From contig JAAYEH010000281.1 of NCBI GenBank assembly GCA_012728855.1, positions 78,818 through 142,817 on the forward strand: DNA of 64,000 nt, read 5' to 3'. The notes below the pieces were generated by a model. It was not told the DNA's origin and searched no databases. It worked only from the letters and a program-made list of their open reading frames with translations. Each line of letters begins with the position of its first letter. The first letter of the stretch is position 1. Positions 46,113-55,468 of this stretch are shown here, one piece after another. A program made the position numbers and the translations under genes. This DNA comes from Rhodopirellula sp. (GTDB lineage: Bacteria; Planctomycetota; Planctomycetia; Pirellulales; Thermoguttaceae).

Positions 46113-46916
46113 ATGGGCAAATGGCAGCCGGGCCGGACGGTTACTGATCGCTATGTCGACACGTGGGCTTTCAAGGGCATGCACCCCACCAACGTCGATC
46201 TGCTGCAGCGATTGAAGTCGGCCGACGACCGCCAGTTCGGCGCCAACATGGATGTCTGCGGAACGGTATCCGAGCAGCGGACGGACGCCTGGGAAGAGAC
46301 CCACATGGTCGGAATCCGCAGCGATATCTGGGATTCCGATTTGGAACGCCGCCGCCTGGTGATGAAGCTATTCAAGTCGACCGGAGAACGAATCCGCTGG
46401 GCCGGGACGATTGAGGAAGTCACGACGCGCGAGGTCCATAACTCGATCGGATCCCGCCGAACCGTGCTGTCGATGGCCGTGCTCATGCCGGGCTACGAGT
46501 ACCTGGTCATGGTGCAGCAGAACCACCGCACATTCCGCATCCCGCCGATTTTCACCTTCAGTTTCTACGACGAGAAGCAAGGTCGCATGCGGTATGTCGG
46601 CATCAAACGGAAGTGGTTCTCGGTCGGCGCCGACTTCGTCATCGAATCCGAAGGACGAAAGATCGGGATTATCGACGGCAAGCTCATCGGCTTCGGTTAC
46701 GACGCCTACGTTCGCGTGCAAGATCCATCCTTGGCGAAAGACCGCGGCTTTATGGATCTGCTCACACTCTTCGCCGCGACGGTCGGTTATCACCGCGCGA
46801 TGCGGAAGAGCGTCAAGCGACGGGTCCGCGCGGTGGGGACCGGCAAGCCGTTCCTCCACCCGGTCGAAGACGAGGAGTTTTGGTTGCTCAAGAATCCTCG
46901 CAGGCAGGCGGCTTGA
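46113..46916 (+). CDS. Hypothetical protein with LURP-one/tubby-like C-terminal domain
   Basis: A 267-residue soluble protein. The second half has the beta-rich pattern of LURP-one-related/tubby-C-like domains: FRIPPIFTFSFYDEKQGRM, KWFSVGADFVIESEGRKIGII, DGKLIGFGYDAYVRVQDP, then a hydrophobic helix (RGFMDLLTLFAATVGYH). In the prototype family this fold lies at membranes. The N-terminal half is unrecognised. ATG 46113 has AAGGAGG at ideal spacing. The similarity is by eye and moderate. Confidence 0.6.
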   Translation: MGKWQPGRTVTDRYVDTWAFKGMHPTNVDLLQRLKSADDRQFGANMDVCGTVSEQRTDAWEETHMVGIRSDIWDSDLERRRLVMKLFKSTGERIRWAGTIEEVTTREVHNSIGSRRTVLSMAVLMPGYEYLVMVQQNHRTFRIPPIFTFSFYDEKQGRMRYVGIKRKWFSVGADFVIESEGRKIGIIDGKLIGFGYDAYVRVQDPSLAKDRGFMDLLTLFAATVGYHRAMRKSVKRRVRAVGTGKPFLHPVEDEEFWLLKNPRRQAA

Positions 46917-46950
46917 GAACCTGGGACGGCAGAAACACGGTCGTATGCTA

Positions 46951-47065
46951 AGGGCCCATCCCAAAACCGTCGGGGACTGGCTCATTTTGCGGAGTCTTCG
47001 GAGCAACATGTGCCTGTCCCCTTCCCCTCTGTCCGTCTTCGGTTGACGGACGGGAATGTCCGTCC
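46951..47065. repeat. Partial copy of the 98-bp GGGGAC palindromic element
   Basis: GGGCCCATCCCAAAACC then, at 46972-47021, a 50-base hairpin that matches 37218-37267 with one difference. The right outer arm is missing. In its place follow CGGTT and a separate hairpin GGACGG-GAATGT-CCGTCC (47048-47065). It lies between convergent genes. Confidence 0.8.
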
Positions 47066-47123
47066 TACGATTCCTCAAATCACGAAGGACGGCCCACTGG
47101 CCTTCGGCGCACGACCAACTCCG

Positions 47124-47465
47124 CTACACCGGCAGTGGCGGGTTGCCCACGTACAGTTGCAGGATCTGGCTCTGGACCTTGATCGCGCGGATCAAGACCC
47201 AGATCTGTTCGATCGAAAAACCGCTGGGATCACTCCGCGCCAGATCCTCCAATTCCTCGGTCATGGCGGCGTGCTGATCGGTCGCCGCCTGGAGTCGAAT
47301 CCCGATATCCTGCCACGCCTCCGCCAAACTGGCCTCGTCGCTCAACAGTGCAATGTCGCCGAAGGAGTTCGTCAAGAGAAGGCATAGTCGAGCGATGTCG
47401 CGCGGCGGGGCGTCGGGCTGCATCTGCTCGATGAGTGCAGCCAGTTCATGGCAAGTGAGACTCAT
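47124..47465 (-). CDS. Hypothetical helical protein, 113 aa
   Basis: A small acidic, mostly helical cytoplasmic protein (MSLTCHELAALIEQMQPD, LLSDEASLAEAWQDIGIRL, AAMTEELEDLARSDP, IEQIWVLIRAIKVQSQILQL). No family is recognised. It is divergent from the HEAT-repeat gene; its start lies about 200 bases from that gene's start. Confidence 0.6.
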   Translation of the reverse strand: MSLTCHELAALIEQMQPDAPPRDIARLCLLLTNSFGDIALLSDEASLAEAWQDIGIRLQAATDQHAAMTEELEDLARSDPSGFSIEQIWVLIRAIKVQSQILQLYVGNPPLPV

Positions 47466-47672
47466 GATTCGGTTCTTTGCGACCCGAGTTGTCTGCCTTC
47501 GATGAGGGCGACCTTACCGGGCATGTTCTCGCCCGGAAGGCCGCTAATCAAGTCTAGCTCACGGCCGGAGGACGCGGCATGTGAGGGGGGGTGTGCCGAA
47601 TCCTTGAGTAGGATTCCGGCGACCGTTATAATCATCCCTAAGGTGACCGCATCCGGCAGCGAGGCGAGAAAA

Positions 47673-48425
47673 GTGACGGACTCCACCCCTTCAGTAGACT
47701 TTCGATCCCTCGTCGAACAGCTTTACGAACCCTACACCAGAAGGGCAGCGCGGCAGCGACTGGTGCGTTCCGGGGCTGTTGCGCCGCTGATGGAGTGCCT
47801 CGACAGCACCAACGAGTCCGTGGTTTGGGCGGCGGTGGAATCGCTCGGCGAACTTCGCGCGGCCGAAGCCGTCGAGCCACTGGTCGAGTTGCTGGCTCGC
47901 GGAGTGCTCGTGGCCAGTGTCTGCGAGGCGTTGGCTCGCATCACCCGTCAGGACTTTGGCGCCGACGTGCCCCGCTGGCGGCAATGGATCGCCGCCAATC
48001 GAAACAACGTGGCACCGGAACTCAACGTCGAGCAGTGCATCGGCGCTACCGGTAAGCACCTGGGGATCGAACCTGCCGGTTCGGGCGCGACCTATCAATT
48101 CAAGCTCGCCTTGCCCGGCGGACGAGAGCAAAAGGTGGCGGTCTTCTTCGGCCGCCAGGACGATCAGGGTGAGCCGCTCGTGATCGTCTACAGCGAATGC
48201 GGGCCGGCGGAGGCCAAGTACTATGAAGCCATACTCCGCAAGAACTTGACGATTCCCGCCGGGGCCTTTGCGATTCGCGACATCGACGGCAAGCCGAATT
48301 TCGTCCTGGTTGATACGATGCTCGCCGCCCTGGCTACGCCGAGTAACCTCGCCAAACGTATCGAAAACATCGCGGCGCGAGCCGACGCCGTCGAAAAGAC
48401 GCTCACCCAAGAAGATCGGCGATAG
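47673..48425 (+). CDS. HEAT-repeat protein with YbjN-like C-terminal domain
   Basis: A 250-residue cytoplasmic protein. The first 95 residues contain two HEAT-like repeats (RQRLVRSGAVAPLMECLDS, VVWAAVESLGELRAAEAVEPLVELL). The C-terminal part (YQFKLALPGGREQKVAVFF, GEPLVIVYSECGPAEAKYYEAIL, AFAIRDIDGKPNFVLVDTMLA) resembles the YbjN/type III chaperone-like fold. Function unknown. GTG 47673 has GAGG eleven bases upstream; GTG 47643 is an alternative. The stop is only nine bases before pdxJ, so it is likely the first gene of a pdxJ-dapA operon. Confidence 0.7.
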   Translation: MTDSTPSVDFRSLVEQLYEPYTRRAARQRLVRSGAVAPLMECLDSTNESVVWAAVESLGELRAAEAVEPLVELLARGVLVASVCEALARITRQDFGADVPRWRQWIAANRNNVAPELNVEQCIGATGKHLGIEPAGSGATYQFKLALPGGREQKVAVFFGRQDDQGEPLVIVYSECGPAEAKYYEAILRKNLTIPAGAFAIRDIDGKPNFVLVDTMLAALATPSNLAKRIENIAARADAVEKTLTQEDRR

Positions 48426-48434
48426 AGCCCCATC

Positions 48435-49148
48435 ATGGCAGAACTAGGCATAAATATCGACCATGTGGCAACCGTTCGGCAGGCGCGACGAACTTACGAG
48501 CCCGATCCCGTCTGGGCTGCCGCGCTGGCCGAGTTGGGCGGGGCCGACGGCATCACGGTACACCTCCGCGAAGACCGTCGCCACATCAACGACCGCGATC
48601 TGAGAATTCTTCGCGAGACGGTCACGGTGAAACTGAACCTGGAGATGGCCTGCGAGGAGGGGGTGGTGGAGATCGCTTGCCGCACCAAACCCGCGCAGGC
48701 TACGCTCGTCCCCGAGCGCCGGGAGGAGGTGACCACCGAGGGCGGCCTCGACGTCCACGGGCAGCAAAAACGCGTGGCGGAAGTGATCCGGCGCCTTCAG
48801 GATGCGGGGATCGCCGTCAGCCTCTTTCTGGATCCTGATGGGAAACAGATCGAGACCGCGGCCGAACTCAAGGCCGATGCCGTCGAACTCCATACCGGCC
48901 GGTACGCCCTGGCCGAACCAGGCGCGGCCCAGCAGAAAGAACTGGAAACGCTCGCCGCCGCCGGCGCCTCGATCCGCCGGGCCGGGATTGCCCTGCACGC
49001 CGGCCACGGCCTCACCTATCGCAACGTCAAACCGATTGCTACCATCGAAGGGATGCATGAGTTGAACATCGGCCACAGCATTATCGCCCGCGCGATCATG
49101 GTCGGTCTGGAGCAGGCTGTGCGGGAGATGAAGCGGCTGGTCTCCTAA
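48435..49148 (+). CDS. pdxJ: Pyridoxine 5'-phosphate synthase
   Basis: A 237-residue TIM-barrel enzyme that condenses 3-amino-2-oxopropyl phosphate with 1-deoxy-D-xylulose 5-phosphate to make pyridoxine 5'-phosphate (DXP-dependent vitamin B6 pathway). Signature words are all present: [22 protein letters not shown] at the start, [51 protein letters not shown] and [20 protein letters not shown]. Length matches the family. It lies nine bases after the HEAT/YbjN-like gene and 28 bases before dapA. Confidence 0.98.
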   Translation: MAELGINIDHVATVRQARRTYEPDPVWAAALAELGGADGITVHLREDRRHINDRDLRILRETVTVKLNLEMACEEGVVEIACRTKPAQATLVPERREEVTTEGGLDVHGQQKRVAEVIRRLQDAGIAVSLFLDPDGKQIETAAELKADAVELHTGRYALAEPGAAQQKELETLAAAGASIRRAGIALHAGHGLTYRNVKPIATIEGMHELNIGHSIIARAIMVGLEQAVREMKRLVS

Positions 49149-49176
49149 TACGATCCACTCATAGAACGGACTTTGC

Positions 49177-50064
49177 ATGTCAACCCGAGGTGAAGCGTTT
49201 GCCGGGCTTTCCGTCGCTTTGATTACTCCGTTTCGCGACGGACAGGTCGACGTCGAGGCTCTCCAGCGGCAGGTGGAATTTCAGATCCATGCCGGCACGA
49301 CCTGCGTCTGCCCGGTCGGCACCACTGGCGAGTCGCCCACGCTCTCTCATCCCGAGCACGAGCGGGTGATCGCCGCGGTGGTGGAAGCCGCCGCGGGCAA
49401 GGTCAAGGTCATGGCCGGCACCGGGTCGAACAGCACGGAGGAGGCTCTTCGCCTTACCCGCTGGGCCGAACAGGCCGGTGCCGACGCCGCCCTGGTCGTG
49501 GCGCCCTACTACAACAAGCCGACCCAGGAAGGGATGTATCTTCACTACAAGGCGCTGGCCGAAGCGGTCGGCATCCCGATCTGCGTCTACAACATCCCCG
49601 GCCGCACTGGCAAGAACATCGAGCCGGAAACGATCGCGCGGATGGCGGAGTTGCCCAATATCACGATGGTCAAGGAAGCTACCGGATCGATGGACCAGGC
49701 TTCGCAGATCATCGCCATGACCGATCTGACGGTTCTCAGCGGCGACGACAGCCTGACGCTGCCGCTGCTGGCGATCGGCGGACGCGGGGTGGTCTCGGTC
49801 GTCGGCAACCTCGTGCCCGGCGACATGATCCAACTGCTCGACGCCTTCCGTTCCGGCGACATCGCGGCGGCACAACGCTGGCACAAGCGGCTCTTCCCGC
49901 TCTGTCGCGATATGCTCGGCCTGGCCACCAACCCGATCCCGATCAAGACCGCCATGCGACTCGTGGGCCGCGACCGCGGCGAGCTGCGCATGCCGATGAC
50001 GCCGTTGGACGCCGACCAGGAAGCAAAACTCCGTGGCACGCTGTCGCAGTACGGGATTCTCTAA
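49177..50064 (+). CDS. dapA: 4-hydroxy-tetrahydrodipicolinate synthase
   Basis: A 295-residue TIM-barrel aldolase that condenses pyruvate with L-aspartate semialdehyde, the first step of the lysine/diaminopimelate branch. [14 protein letters not shown] and [15 protein letters not shown] are typical. The catalytic Tyr is in YNIPGRTG and the Schiff-base Lys in [13 protein letters not shown] (near residue 163). Length matches the family. It follows pdxJ by 28 bases and is followed by an inverted repeat. Confidence 0.97.
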   Translation: MSTRGEAFAGLSVALITPFRDGQVDVEALQRQVEFQIHAGTTCVCPVGTTGESPTLSHPEHERVIAAVVEAAAGKVKVMAGTGSNSTEEALRLTRWAEQAGADAALVVAPYYNKPTQEGMYLHYKALAEAVGIPICVYNIPGRTGKNIEPETIARMAELPNITMVKEATGSMDQASQIIAMTDLTVLSGDDSLTLPLLAIGGRGVVSVVGNLVPGDMIQLLDAFRSGDIAAAQRWHKRLFPLCRDMLGLATNPIPIKTAMRLVGRDRGELRMPMTPLDADQEAKLRGTLSQYGIL

Positions 50065-50079
50065 GAGTCAAGAACCAAG

Positions 50080-50174
50080 AAGGGGTCGGGAGTCTTTTTT
50101 CGTATCGGCCGGTGAACGCGTGAGACATGCCGAGTGGCGCTGAGGCCGACACGAAAAAAGACTCCCGACCCCTT
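50080..50174. repeat. Inverted repeat, GGGAGTCTTTTTTCG family, copy 3
   Basis: Arms 50080-50110 and 50144-50174 pair over 31 bases with one mismatch; the loop is 33 bases, the same length as in the other two copies. It lies between dapA and the glycosyltransferase gene, which run in the same direction. Confidence 0.92.
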
Positions 50175-50180
50175 TTGAGT

Positions 50181-51353
50181 TTGCCTACGAAGCAATCCAA
50201 AACCATCGAAAAACCGAAATACAAGACCGCTTCTGCCGTTCTTCTTTTGTGCGAATACGCGGCACTCAACGGAGCGGAACGCTCCCTGCTGGCCGCGCTC
50301 GATGGCGTCTGCGCCGCAGGCTTCGATTTGCTCGCCCTGGCGCCGCCGCAGGGCCCCTTGGCGGATGCCCTGCGGGAGAAACATGTGCCTGTGGTTCCGT
50401 GGCAACTTCACGAACCTTCGAAAGAGCGCCTGCCGCAGGACATGCTGCGGCAGCGGCTTGCGGAAGAATTGGCGCGACTGCGACCGGCGCTGTTGCACGC
50501 CAACAGCCTGTCGATGGGCCGGCTTTCCGGCCCGGTGGCGGCGGCCGCCGGCATCCCCGGCATAACGCACCTTCGCGACATTGTCCGGCTCAGCCGGCGA
50601 GCGATCGCCGATCTCAATTGCCACGCCCGGCTGTTGGCGGTTTCCGAATCGACGCGGCGATTCCACGTCGCCGCCGGACTGGATGCCGCTAAGTGCCGGG
50701 TGCTGTACAACGGCGTCGATCTCGACCGGTTTCGGCCTCGTCTCGCCACCGGCTTTCTTCATCGGGAACTGGGCCTTGCGCCTGAATCGGTCCTCGTCGG
50801 CACGATCGGCCAGATCAGCTTGCGGAAAGGGCAGGACGTTCTCGCACGAGCCGCCTGCGCATTGGCGGACGAACTGCCGCATGTCCATTATCTTGTCATC
50901 GGCGAGCGATTGTCGGAGAAGGCGGAATCGCGGCAATTCGAGGCCGACCTGCGAGCCGTCGCCGAAGGGCCGCTCTCCGGCCGGCTCCATTTTCTCGGAG
51001 TGCGCGGCGATGTCGACCGAGTGCTGAACGAACTGGCGCTGCTGGTCCATCCGGCACGGCAGGAGCCGATGGGCCGCGTGCTGTTGGAGGCGGCGGCCGC
51101 CGGAGTGGCGGTCATCGCTACCGACGTCGGCGGGACGCGAGAAGTCTTTCCACCGGACGAAAAGGCCGCCAGGCTTGTTCCTGCCGACGACTCGGAAGCC
51201 CTGGCCGCCGCGATCGGTACTCTGGTGGCCGATTCGTCTCTGCGAGGTCGCTTAGGCCTCGCAGCATGCCGCCGCGCAGAGCGCCTGTTTTCTGCCGACC
51301 GCTCGGCAACCGTCCTGGCAGCGCACTACCAGGACGTGATCGAACATCGCTAG
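50181..51353 (+). CDS. Glycosyltransferase family 4 protein
   Basis: A GT-B glycosyltransferase of about 390 residues. The N-terminal acceptor domain opens with AVLLLCEYAALNGAERSLLAAL. The nucleotide-sugar domain has VLYNGVDLDRFRP, VGTIGQISLRKGQDVLARAA and the donor-binding motif HPARQEPMGRVLLEAAAAGVAVIATDVGG (split: EPMGRVLLEAAAAG). It probably builds a cell-surface glycan. No ATG lies before the conserved domain: the frame can only start at a TTG (50175 or 50181) without a good ribosome binding site, directly after an inverted repeat. The repeat may have replaced the original 5' end. Confidence 0.85.
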   Translation: MPTKQSKTIEKPKYKTASAVLLLCEYAALNGAERSLLAALDGVCAAGFDLLALAPPQGPLADALREKHVPVVPWQLHEPSKERLPQDMLRQRLAEELARLRPALLHANSLSMGRLSGPVAAAAGIPGITHLRDIVRLSRRAIADLNCHARLLAVSESTRRFHVAAGLDAAKCRVLYNGVDLDRFRPRLATGFLHRELGLAPESVLVGTIGQISLRKGQDVLARAACALADELPHVHYLVIGERLSEKAESRQFEADLRAVAEGPLSGRLHFLGVRGDVDRVLNELALLVHPARQEPMGRVLLEAAAAGVAVIATDVGGTREVFPPDEKAARLVPADDSEALAAAIGTLVADSSLRGRLGLAACRRAERLFSADRSATVLAAHYQDVIEHR

Positions 51354-51383
51354 CCGGCTATCTCTCGACGTTGGAGGGAGCTT

Positions 51384-53252
51384 TCACTGCCAGGCCTCGC
51401 CTGCTTCGAGGCCGACAATCTCCAGCAGCTTCAGCGCGTTGCTGGTGGTTGCAACTCCGGGCCGCAGCTTGTAGTCGAACGTCATCGGCCGCTGGGCATG
51501 TCGATCGTGCAGCGTCTCGCAGAAATGGACGCAGTGGCATGTGCCGACCAGCAACTCGCTGGTGGCCAGGTCCAGGTCATGCGTCGAAATCGCGCCGATG
51601 GTGCCGCGACGGAGCAGATGTTCCAGTACCCGCACCACGGCAATGTGGCGTTCTTTGGAATTGGTGCCCAGGAGGATCTCATCGAGAAGATACAGAAGGC
51701 GCGCATTTCGCGGCGAAGCATCGCGTGCCAGGTCCACGATCGCTTTCAACCGCATCAACTCGGCCATGTAGAATGATACTCCGTCTTCCAGCGAATCGCG
51801 AATCCGCATGCTTGTGGCCAATACGACCGGAGGCATGTGTAGACGTTCGGCACACACGGGCGCGCCCGCTTGGGCGAGGACGACATTCATGCCGATGGCA
51901 CGCAGAAGCGTGCTCTTGCCGGACATATTCGAGCCGGTGACCAGCAGGAAGGTTCCGGCAGGCCCAATCGGGACGTCGTTCGCCACCCGCGTTTGGTCCG
52001 GCAAGAGCGGATGTCCCAATGCCGAGGCTTCGAGGCAATCGGCCAACGCGTTCACTTCAGGCATCGCCCAGCCGGGATTGTCGTAGGCGAGGGTCGCCAG
52101 TGAGGCAAGAGCCTCGACCTTCCCCAACGCGAGAAACCAGGCGCGGACGTGCTCGCCATATCTTGCGCGCCATGACTCCAACACGTTGAGAACGTGAAAG
52201 TCGTACAGGAACAGGAACTGCAGGGGTAGGTAAACCAACAGAGCCGTCAGCGCCGAGTGGCGGAGCATCGTGAGTTGTGCAATCCGGTTCAATTGATGCA
52301 TGCGTGCCAGCACGCCTCCCCCGCGGATTGCTGCTTCGTGCCGGACCGCAACCATCTCCTCGGTCGTATGCGGCATCAAGTATACAAGTTGAAAAATCCG
52401 AAGGTATCGTTCCACCTCGCCCTGCCGCAGTCGAATCCGGGTGAAGATATCGTGGACCCTTCCCCCGAACGCAGCGGTGATGAAGAGATTCAAGGAGAAC
52501 ACGACAAAGAGGGCTGTCCCGCCGCGCTCGGCCGAGACCACCTGGCCCACGGTCGCAATGAGGAGCATCGCGGAGGCCGCGGACAGAATCCGAACCAGCC
52601 ACGCCAACCACGGCCGTGCGGCAAGCCACGGTTCTGCTTCCGCCCACTCGACGAACCTCTCCGTCACTCGCCCGCGGTCCGCCAGCAGGCGGCCCTCGAG
52701 GATCAATCGTTGCCGCAAATCCAAGTGGGGCGCCAGCTCCGCCACCGCTTCCTGTCTCCGCTTGATTTCCTGGAACCCCGCCGGTTCCAACAGCCAATCG
52801 CGCAGCACTCGAATCCCGATCGGCGTGTTGGCCGAACAAAGAAAATGGAACAACGAGGCATGCCCGAACAAGTCGAGGTCGGACGCGGTCGCCCGGTGAT
52901 GCGGCGGCACGACGGCAGGCGTTTCGGGCAACGCCTTCCAGTTGCGGTTCAGGCGGGCGATCGCCTCTTCGTTGATCTGACGCAGAATGCGGTTCCGCAG
53001 ACCCTGGCGGCGGACGAATTCGTGGTAGGCCACCGCTGCGAAGAACCCGCACAGGGCGACGCCGGCGGCCTGATACCACGGCCGCCCTTGCCCGCTGTCC
53101 CACCCCTGGATGAACAGCCCAACGGCAGCAGTGAAGATAGTCAATCGCAATCGAGACATCCACCGGTCGCGAATTTCGCAGCGCCGCTGGGCCGCGGAGA
53201 ACTCATCCGCGCGTCGCTGGTAGACGATCGCGGTCGGGATGCGGTTTTCCAT
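51384..53252 (-). CDS. Membrane-anchored MutS-like ATPase
   Basis: A 622-residue protein with the MutS ATPase core but no mismatch-recognition domain. Walker A is VTGSNMSGKSTLLRAIG (near residue 440), Walker B is LYLLDEILLGTNSKE and the final His motif is STHDLDLAT. The N-terminal part has four likely membrane segments (RLTIFTAAVGLFIQGW, AAGVALCGFFAAVAY, ILSAASAMLLIATVGQVV, TALFVVFSLNLFITAAFGG). This group of membrane-bound MutS relatives exists in many phyla and has no assigned role; it is not the mismatch-repair enzyme. It is convergent with the glycosyltransferase gene, 30 bases apart. Confidence 0.88.
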   Translation of the reverse strand: MENRIPTAIVYQRRADEFSAAQRRCEIRDRWMSRLRLTIFTAAVGLFIQGWDSGQGRPWYQAAGVALCGFFAAVAYHEFVRRQGLRNRILRQINEEAIARLNRNWKALPETPAVVPPHHRATASDLDLFGHASLFHFLCSANTPIGIRVLRDWLLEPAGFQEIKRRQEAVAELAPHLDLRQRLILEGRLLADRGRVTERFVEWAEAEPWLAARPWLAWLVRILSAASAMLLIATVGQVVSAERGGTALFVVFSLNLFITAAFGGRVHDIFTRIRLRQGEVERYLRIFQLVYLMPHTTEEMVAVRHEAAIRGGGVLARMHQLNRIAQLTMLRHSALTALLVYLPLQFLFLYDFHVLNVLESWRARYGEHVRAWFLALGKVEALASLATLAYDNPGWAMPEVNALADCLEASALGHPLLPDQTRVANDVPIGPAGTFLLVTGSNMSGKSTLLRAIGMNVVLAQAGAPVCAERLHMPPVVLATSMRIRDSLEDGVSFYMAELMRLKAIVDLARDASPRNARLLYLLDEILLGTNSKERHIAVVRVLEHLLRRGTIGAISTHDLDLATSELLVGTCHCVHFCETLHDRHAQRPMTFDYKLRPGVATTSNALKLLEIVGLEAGEAWQ

Positions 53253-53473
53253 CGCTTGCAGTGCCTTGTTGCCGATGCGGAAGCCACTCCCAAGTCAGCC
53301 CTGAAAAACGGATGACGCGATGCGTACCTCGAGGCCCCGGACTCGCCCGCCCTCCACTTCGGCCGTGCAGTCGATAGGCTCTTCGGATGCTGTTCTGGAT
53401 TTCCATGGCCGCCTCAATCAAGTCGTCGTTCTTGCCTTTCATTCTTCTATCCCTGTGTTCATCCCGTCCCTTC

Positions 53474-54052
53474 TTACCCCAGTCGCTGCAGTTCCCGATC
53501 CACCCAGTTGATGTCGAAAGCTTCCGGGTCGAACTTGCCGCCCACCCATTCCAGCATTTCCTCGTGTTCATCGTGGTGCGGGTCACGAATGGCTTCGAGA
53601 AACTCCTCGTAGCCGTACGACCCGCCGCAATCTTCCGGTGGACAGGCGTGCTCACCTTCAATGCAGCGCGGATATTTGGCCTTCGGCTCGGGTGGCAAGG
53701 TCTTCTCAATCTCGACGACGTGCTCCCAGTTGTCGCCGAAGTCGTACTGGTAGGTGAAGCTGCTCGGGCCTTGGCTGGCCAGTTGACTGAGATTCCGGGA
53801 GCGAGAATCGCGGCAATCCATGTCGTCGCCCATTTCCGGATCGCTGTACTCCACGCCATCCACTTCAAAGGCGTACAAGTGACTGTTGCTCCACCCCATG
53901 CAGGCTTGGATGACGTGATGAAGTTCGGCCAGAGAACAATCCCCCACCTGAAACCGACGCCACACCGGTGGATCGACATCGTTCAGCACGATCTTGAGTT
54001 GGTAGATGGTCGTTGGCGCCAAACCGGGCATTCCCTTGGACTTCTTGGGCAT
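53474..54052 (-). CDS. pRiA4b ORF-3-like (TnpR/IS1096-passenger type) protein
   Basis: A 192-residue protein of the plasmid pRiA4b ORF-3 family: TIYQLKIVLNDVDPPVWRRFQV, LHHVIQACMGWSNSHLYAFEV, FTYQYDFGDNWEHVVEIEK, YPRCIEGEHACPPEDCGGSYGYEEFLEA (read in pieces under 20). The family occurs on plasmids, next to IS1096-type transposons and as isolated chromosomal genes; its function is unknown. AGGAGG lies before ATG 54052. The 220 bases after its stop hold no gene that I can support. No transposase lies nearby. Confidence 0.9.
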   Translation of the reverse strand: MPKKSKGMPGLAPTTIYQLKIVLNDVDPPVWRRFQVGDCSLAELHHVIQACMGWSNSHLYAFEVDGVEYSDPEMGDDMDCRDSRSRNLSQLASQGPSSFTYQYDFGDNWEHVVEIEKTLPPEPKAKYPRCIEGEHACPPEDCGGSYGYEEFLEAIRDPHHDEHEEMLEWVGGKFDPEAFDINWVDRELQRLG

Positions 54053-54139
54053 TGATAAACCTCCTGTGGAATGCGTTTCGTTCAAAAGACGAACCTATCG
54101 GATATTTCACCTCTCACATCGAAGATGCCATGCCCCTGC

Positions 54140-55468
54140 TCAGACGATCTTCGGCACCACATAGGGCTTGCGATACTCGCGCGTAAGCATGGCGTTGGCT
54201 TCCTGGTCGTCGCCGAACGTTTCCGTTTGCGGGTCGAATTGGACGGTACGTTTCAGCCGGTAGGCGATATTCCCCAGATGGCAAAGGCCAGAGGAAAGGT
54301 GACCGTCTTCAATCTCCACGCCCAGATCCTGGCGGTCGCGGCTCCGCACCCCGGCGATGAACCGCTCGTATTCGTTGGACGGGGCGGTGGCGGTCGGACC
54401 GGCTTCGCGTTTCTTCCCCAAGAACGTCTTGTAGCCGAAATAGTAGACCTGCATGTAGCCTTCCGAGCCGTAGAACGTCACGCCCACGGCGTTGGAGTCG
54501 CCGGCGCCGAAGCCTTCCTGGTTGGTGATCCAGTGGCGGGTTTCGAAAACGAGCATCTTCTTCTCGTCCGGATATTCGTAGATCGTCACGAGGGTGTTGG
54601 GGGTTTCCTGGTCGTCATCGAACATGAAGTGCCCGCCGCCGGCATGGACCCGCTTGGGCAGCCCGACGCCGAGGCCCCAACGGGCCATGTCCATCTCGTG
54701 GACCCCTTGGTTGCCCATGTCGCCGTTGCCGTAGTCCCAATGCCAGTGCCAATTGTAGTGGAAGCGGTTGTGGCTGAACGGCCGCACCGGGGCCGGCCCC
54801 AGCCAGAGGTCGTAATTCACGCCGGAGGGGACCGGTTCGTCGGGCGTGTGGCCGATCGACGGCCGCCACTTGAAGCACAGCCCACGGGCCATGTAGACAT
54901 CCCCGATCACTCCCTCGTGGAGCTTCTGGATCCCCTCGCGAATCGCGGGCGAGCTGCGGCCCTGCGTGCCGTGCTGGCACATCCGCCCGTGCTTGCGCGC
55001 GGCGGCCACGAGCTGGCGCCCTTCCCATAGGTTGTGCGAGCAGGGCTTTTCGACATAGACGTCCTTGCCCCCTTCCAGGGCGGCGATGGCGATCAACGTG
55101 TGGGTGTGGTTGCAGGTGGCGATCGAGACAACGTCGATCTCGGGATCCTCGACCAGCTTGCGGTAGTCGCCGAAGCGCTTCACCTTGCGGCCGCCCGTGC
55201 GTTTCTCCCAGGCGTCGGCCTTGGAACCGAGGATCGACTCGTCGATGTCGCACAACGCCACCACCTCGGCCCCGTCGACGCTCTCCAGGCCGGCCATATG
55301 ATGGCTCCCCTTGCCCCGGATGCCGACGCAGCCGACTCGGATCACGCCGTTGCGGCTGGCGGGCTTCTCCCCGGCGCGGGCCAGGCGAGTGAAACCTCCC
55401 AGGCCGGCGGCGATGCCCGCGGAAGAGAGCGTGGTGACGAAATCACGGCGGTTAAGTCGAGGAACCAT
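54140..55468 (-). CDS. Tat-exported Gfo/Idh/MocA-family oxidoreductase
   Basis: A 442-residue oxidoreductase with a twin-arginine leader (LNRRDFVTTLSSAGIAAGLG). The Rossmann motif is VGCVGIRGKGSHHM, the nicotinamide-side motif VYVEKPCSHNLWEGR, and the planctomycete-type middle region includes HWHWDYGNGDMGNQGVHE. The His/Trp-rich segment suggests a sugar-binding pocket. The substrate is unknown. ATG 55468 follows GGAG at good spacing. It lies downstream of the GH42-like gene on the same strand with a repeat between, and may act on sugars released there. Confidence 0.93.
   Translation of the reverse strand: MVPRLNRRDFVTTLSSAGIAAGLGGFTRLARAGEKPASRNGVIRVGCVGIRGKGSHHMAGLESVDGAEVVALCDIDESILGSKADAWEKRTGGRKVKRFGDYRKLVEDPEIDVVSIATCNHTHTLIAIAALEGGKDVYVEKPCSHNLWEGRQLVAAARKHGRMCQHGTQGRSSPAIREGIQKLHEGVIGDVYMARGLCFKWRPSIGHTPDEPVPSGVNYDLWLGPAPVRPFSHNRFHYNWHWHWDYGNGDMGNQGVHEMDMARWGLGVGLPKRVHAGGGHFMFDDDQETPNTLVTIYEYPDEKKMLVFETRHWITNQEGFGAGDSNAVGVTFYGSEGYMQVYYFGYKTFLGKKREAGPTATAPSNEYERFIAGVRSRDRQDLGVEIEDGHLSSGLCHLGNIAYRLKRTVQFDPQTETFGDDQEANAMLTREYRKPYVVPKIV

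Noticed and set aside
45928..46215. Reading frame of about 95 codons on the plus strand before the LURP-one-like gene
   Set aside because: It overlaps the start of a gene with a strong ribosome binding site, has no conserved character and its 3' half is a shifted reading of that gene.
50078..50176. Rho-independent terminator after dapA
   Set aside because: The same 31-base arms and 33-base loop occur between divergent genes at 20596, so the structure is a dispersed element. It may still stop transcription incidentally.
53253..53473. Short minus-strand frame after the pRiA4b-like gene (MKGKNDDLIEAAMEIQNS...)
   Set aside because: It has about 45 helical codons and then unlikely text rich in Arg and Gly, with no family match by eye and no clear ribosome binding site.
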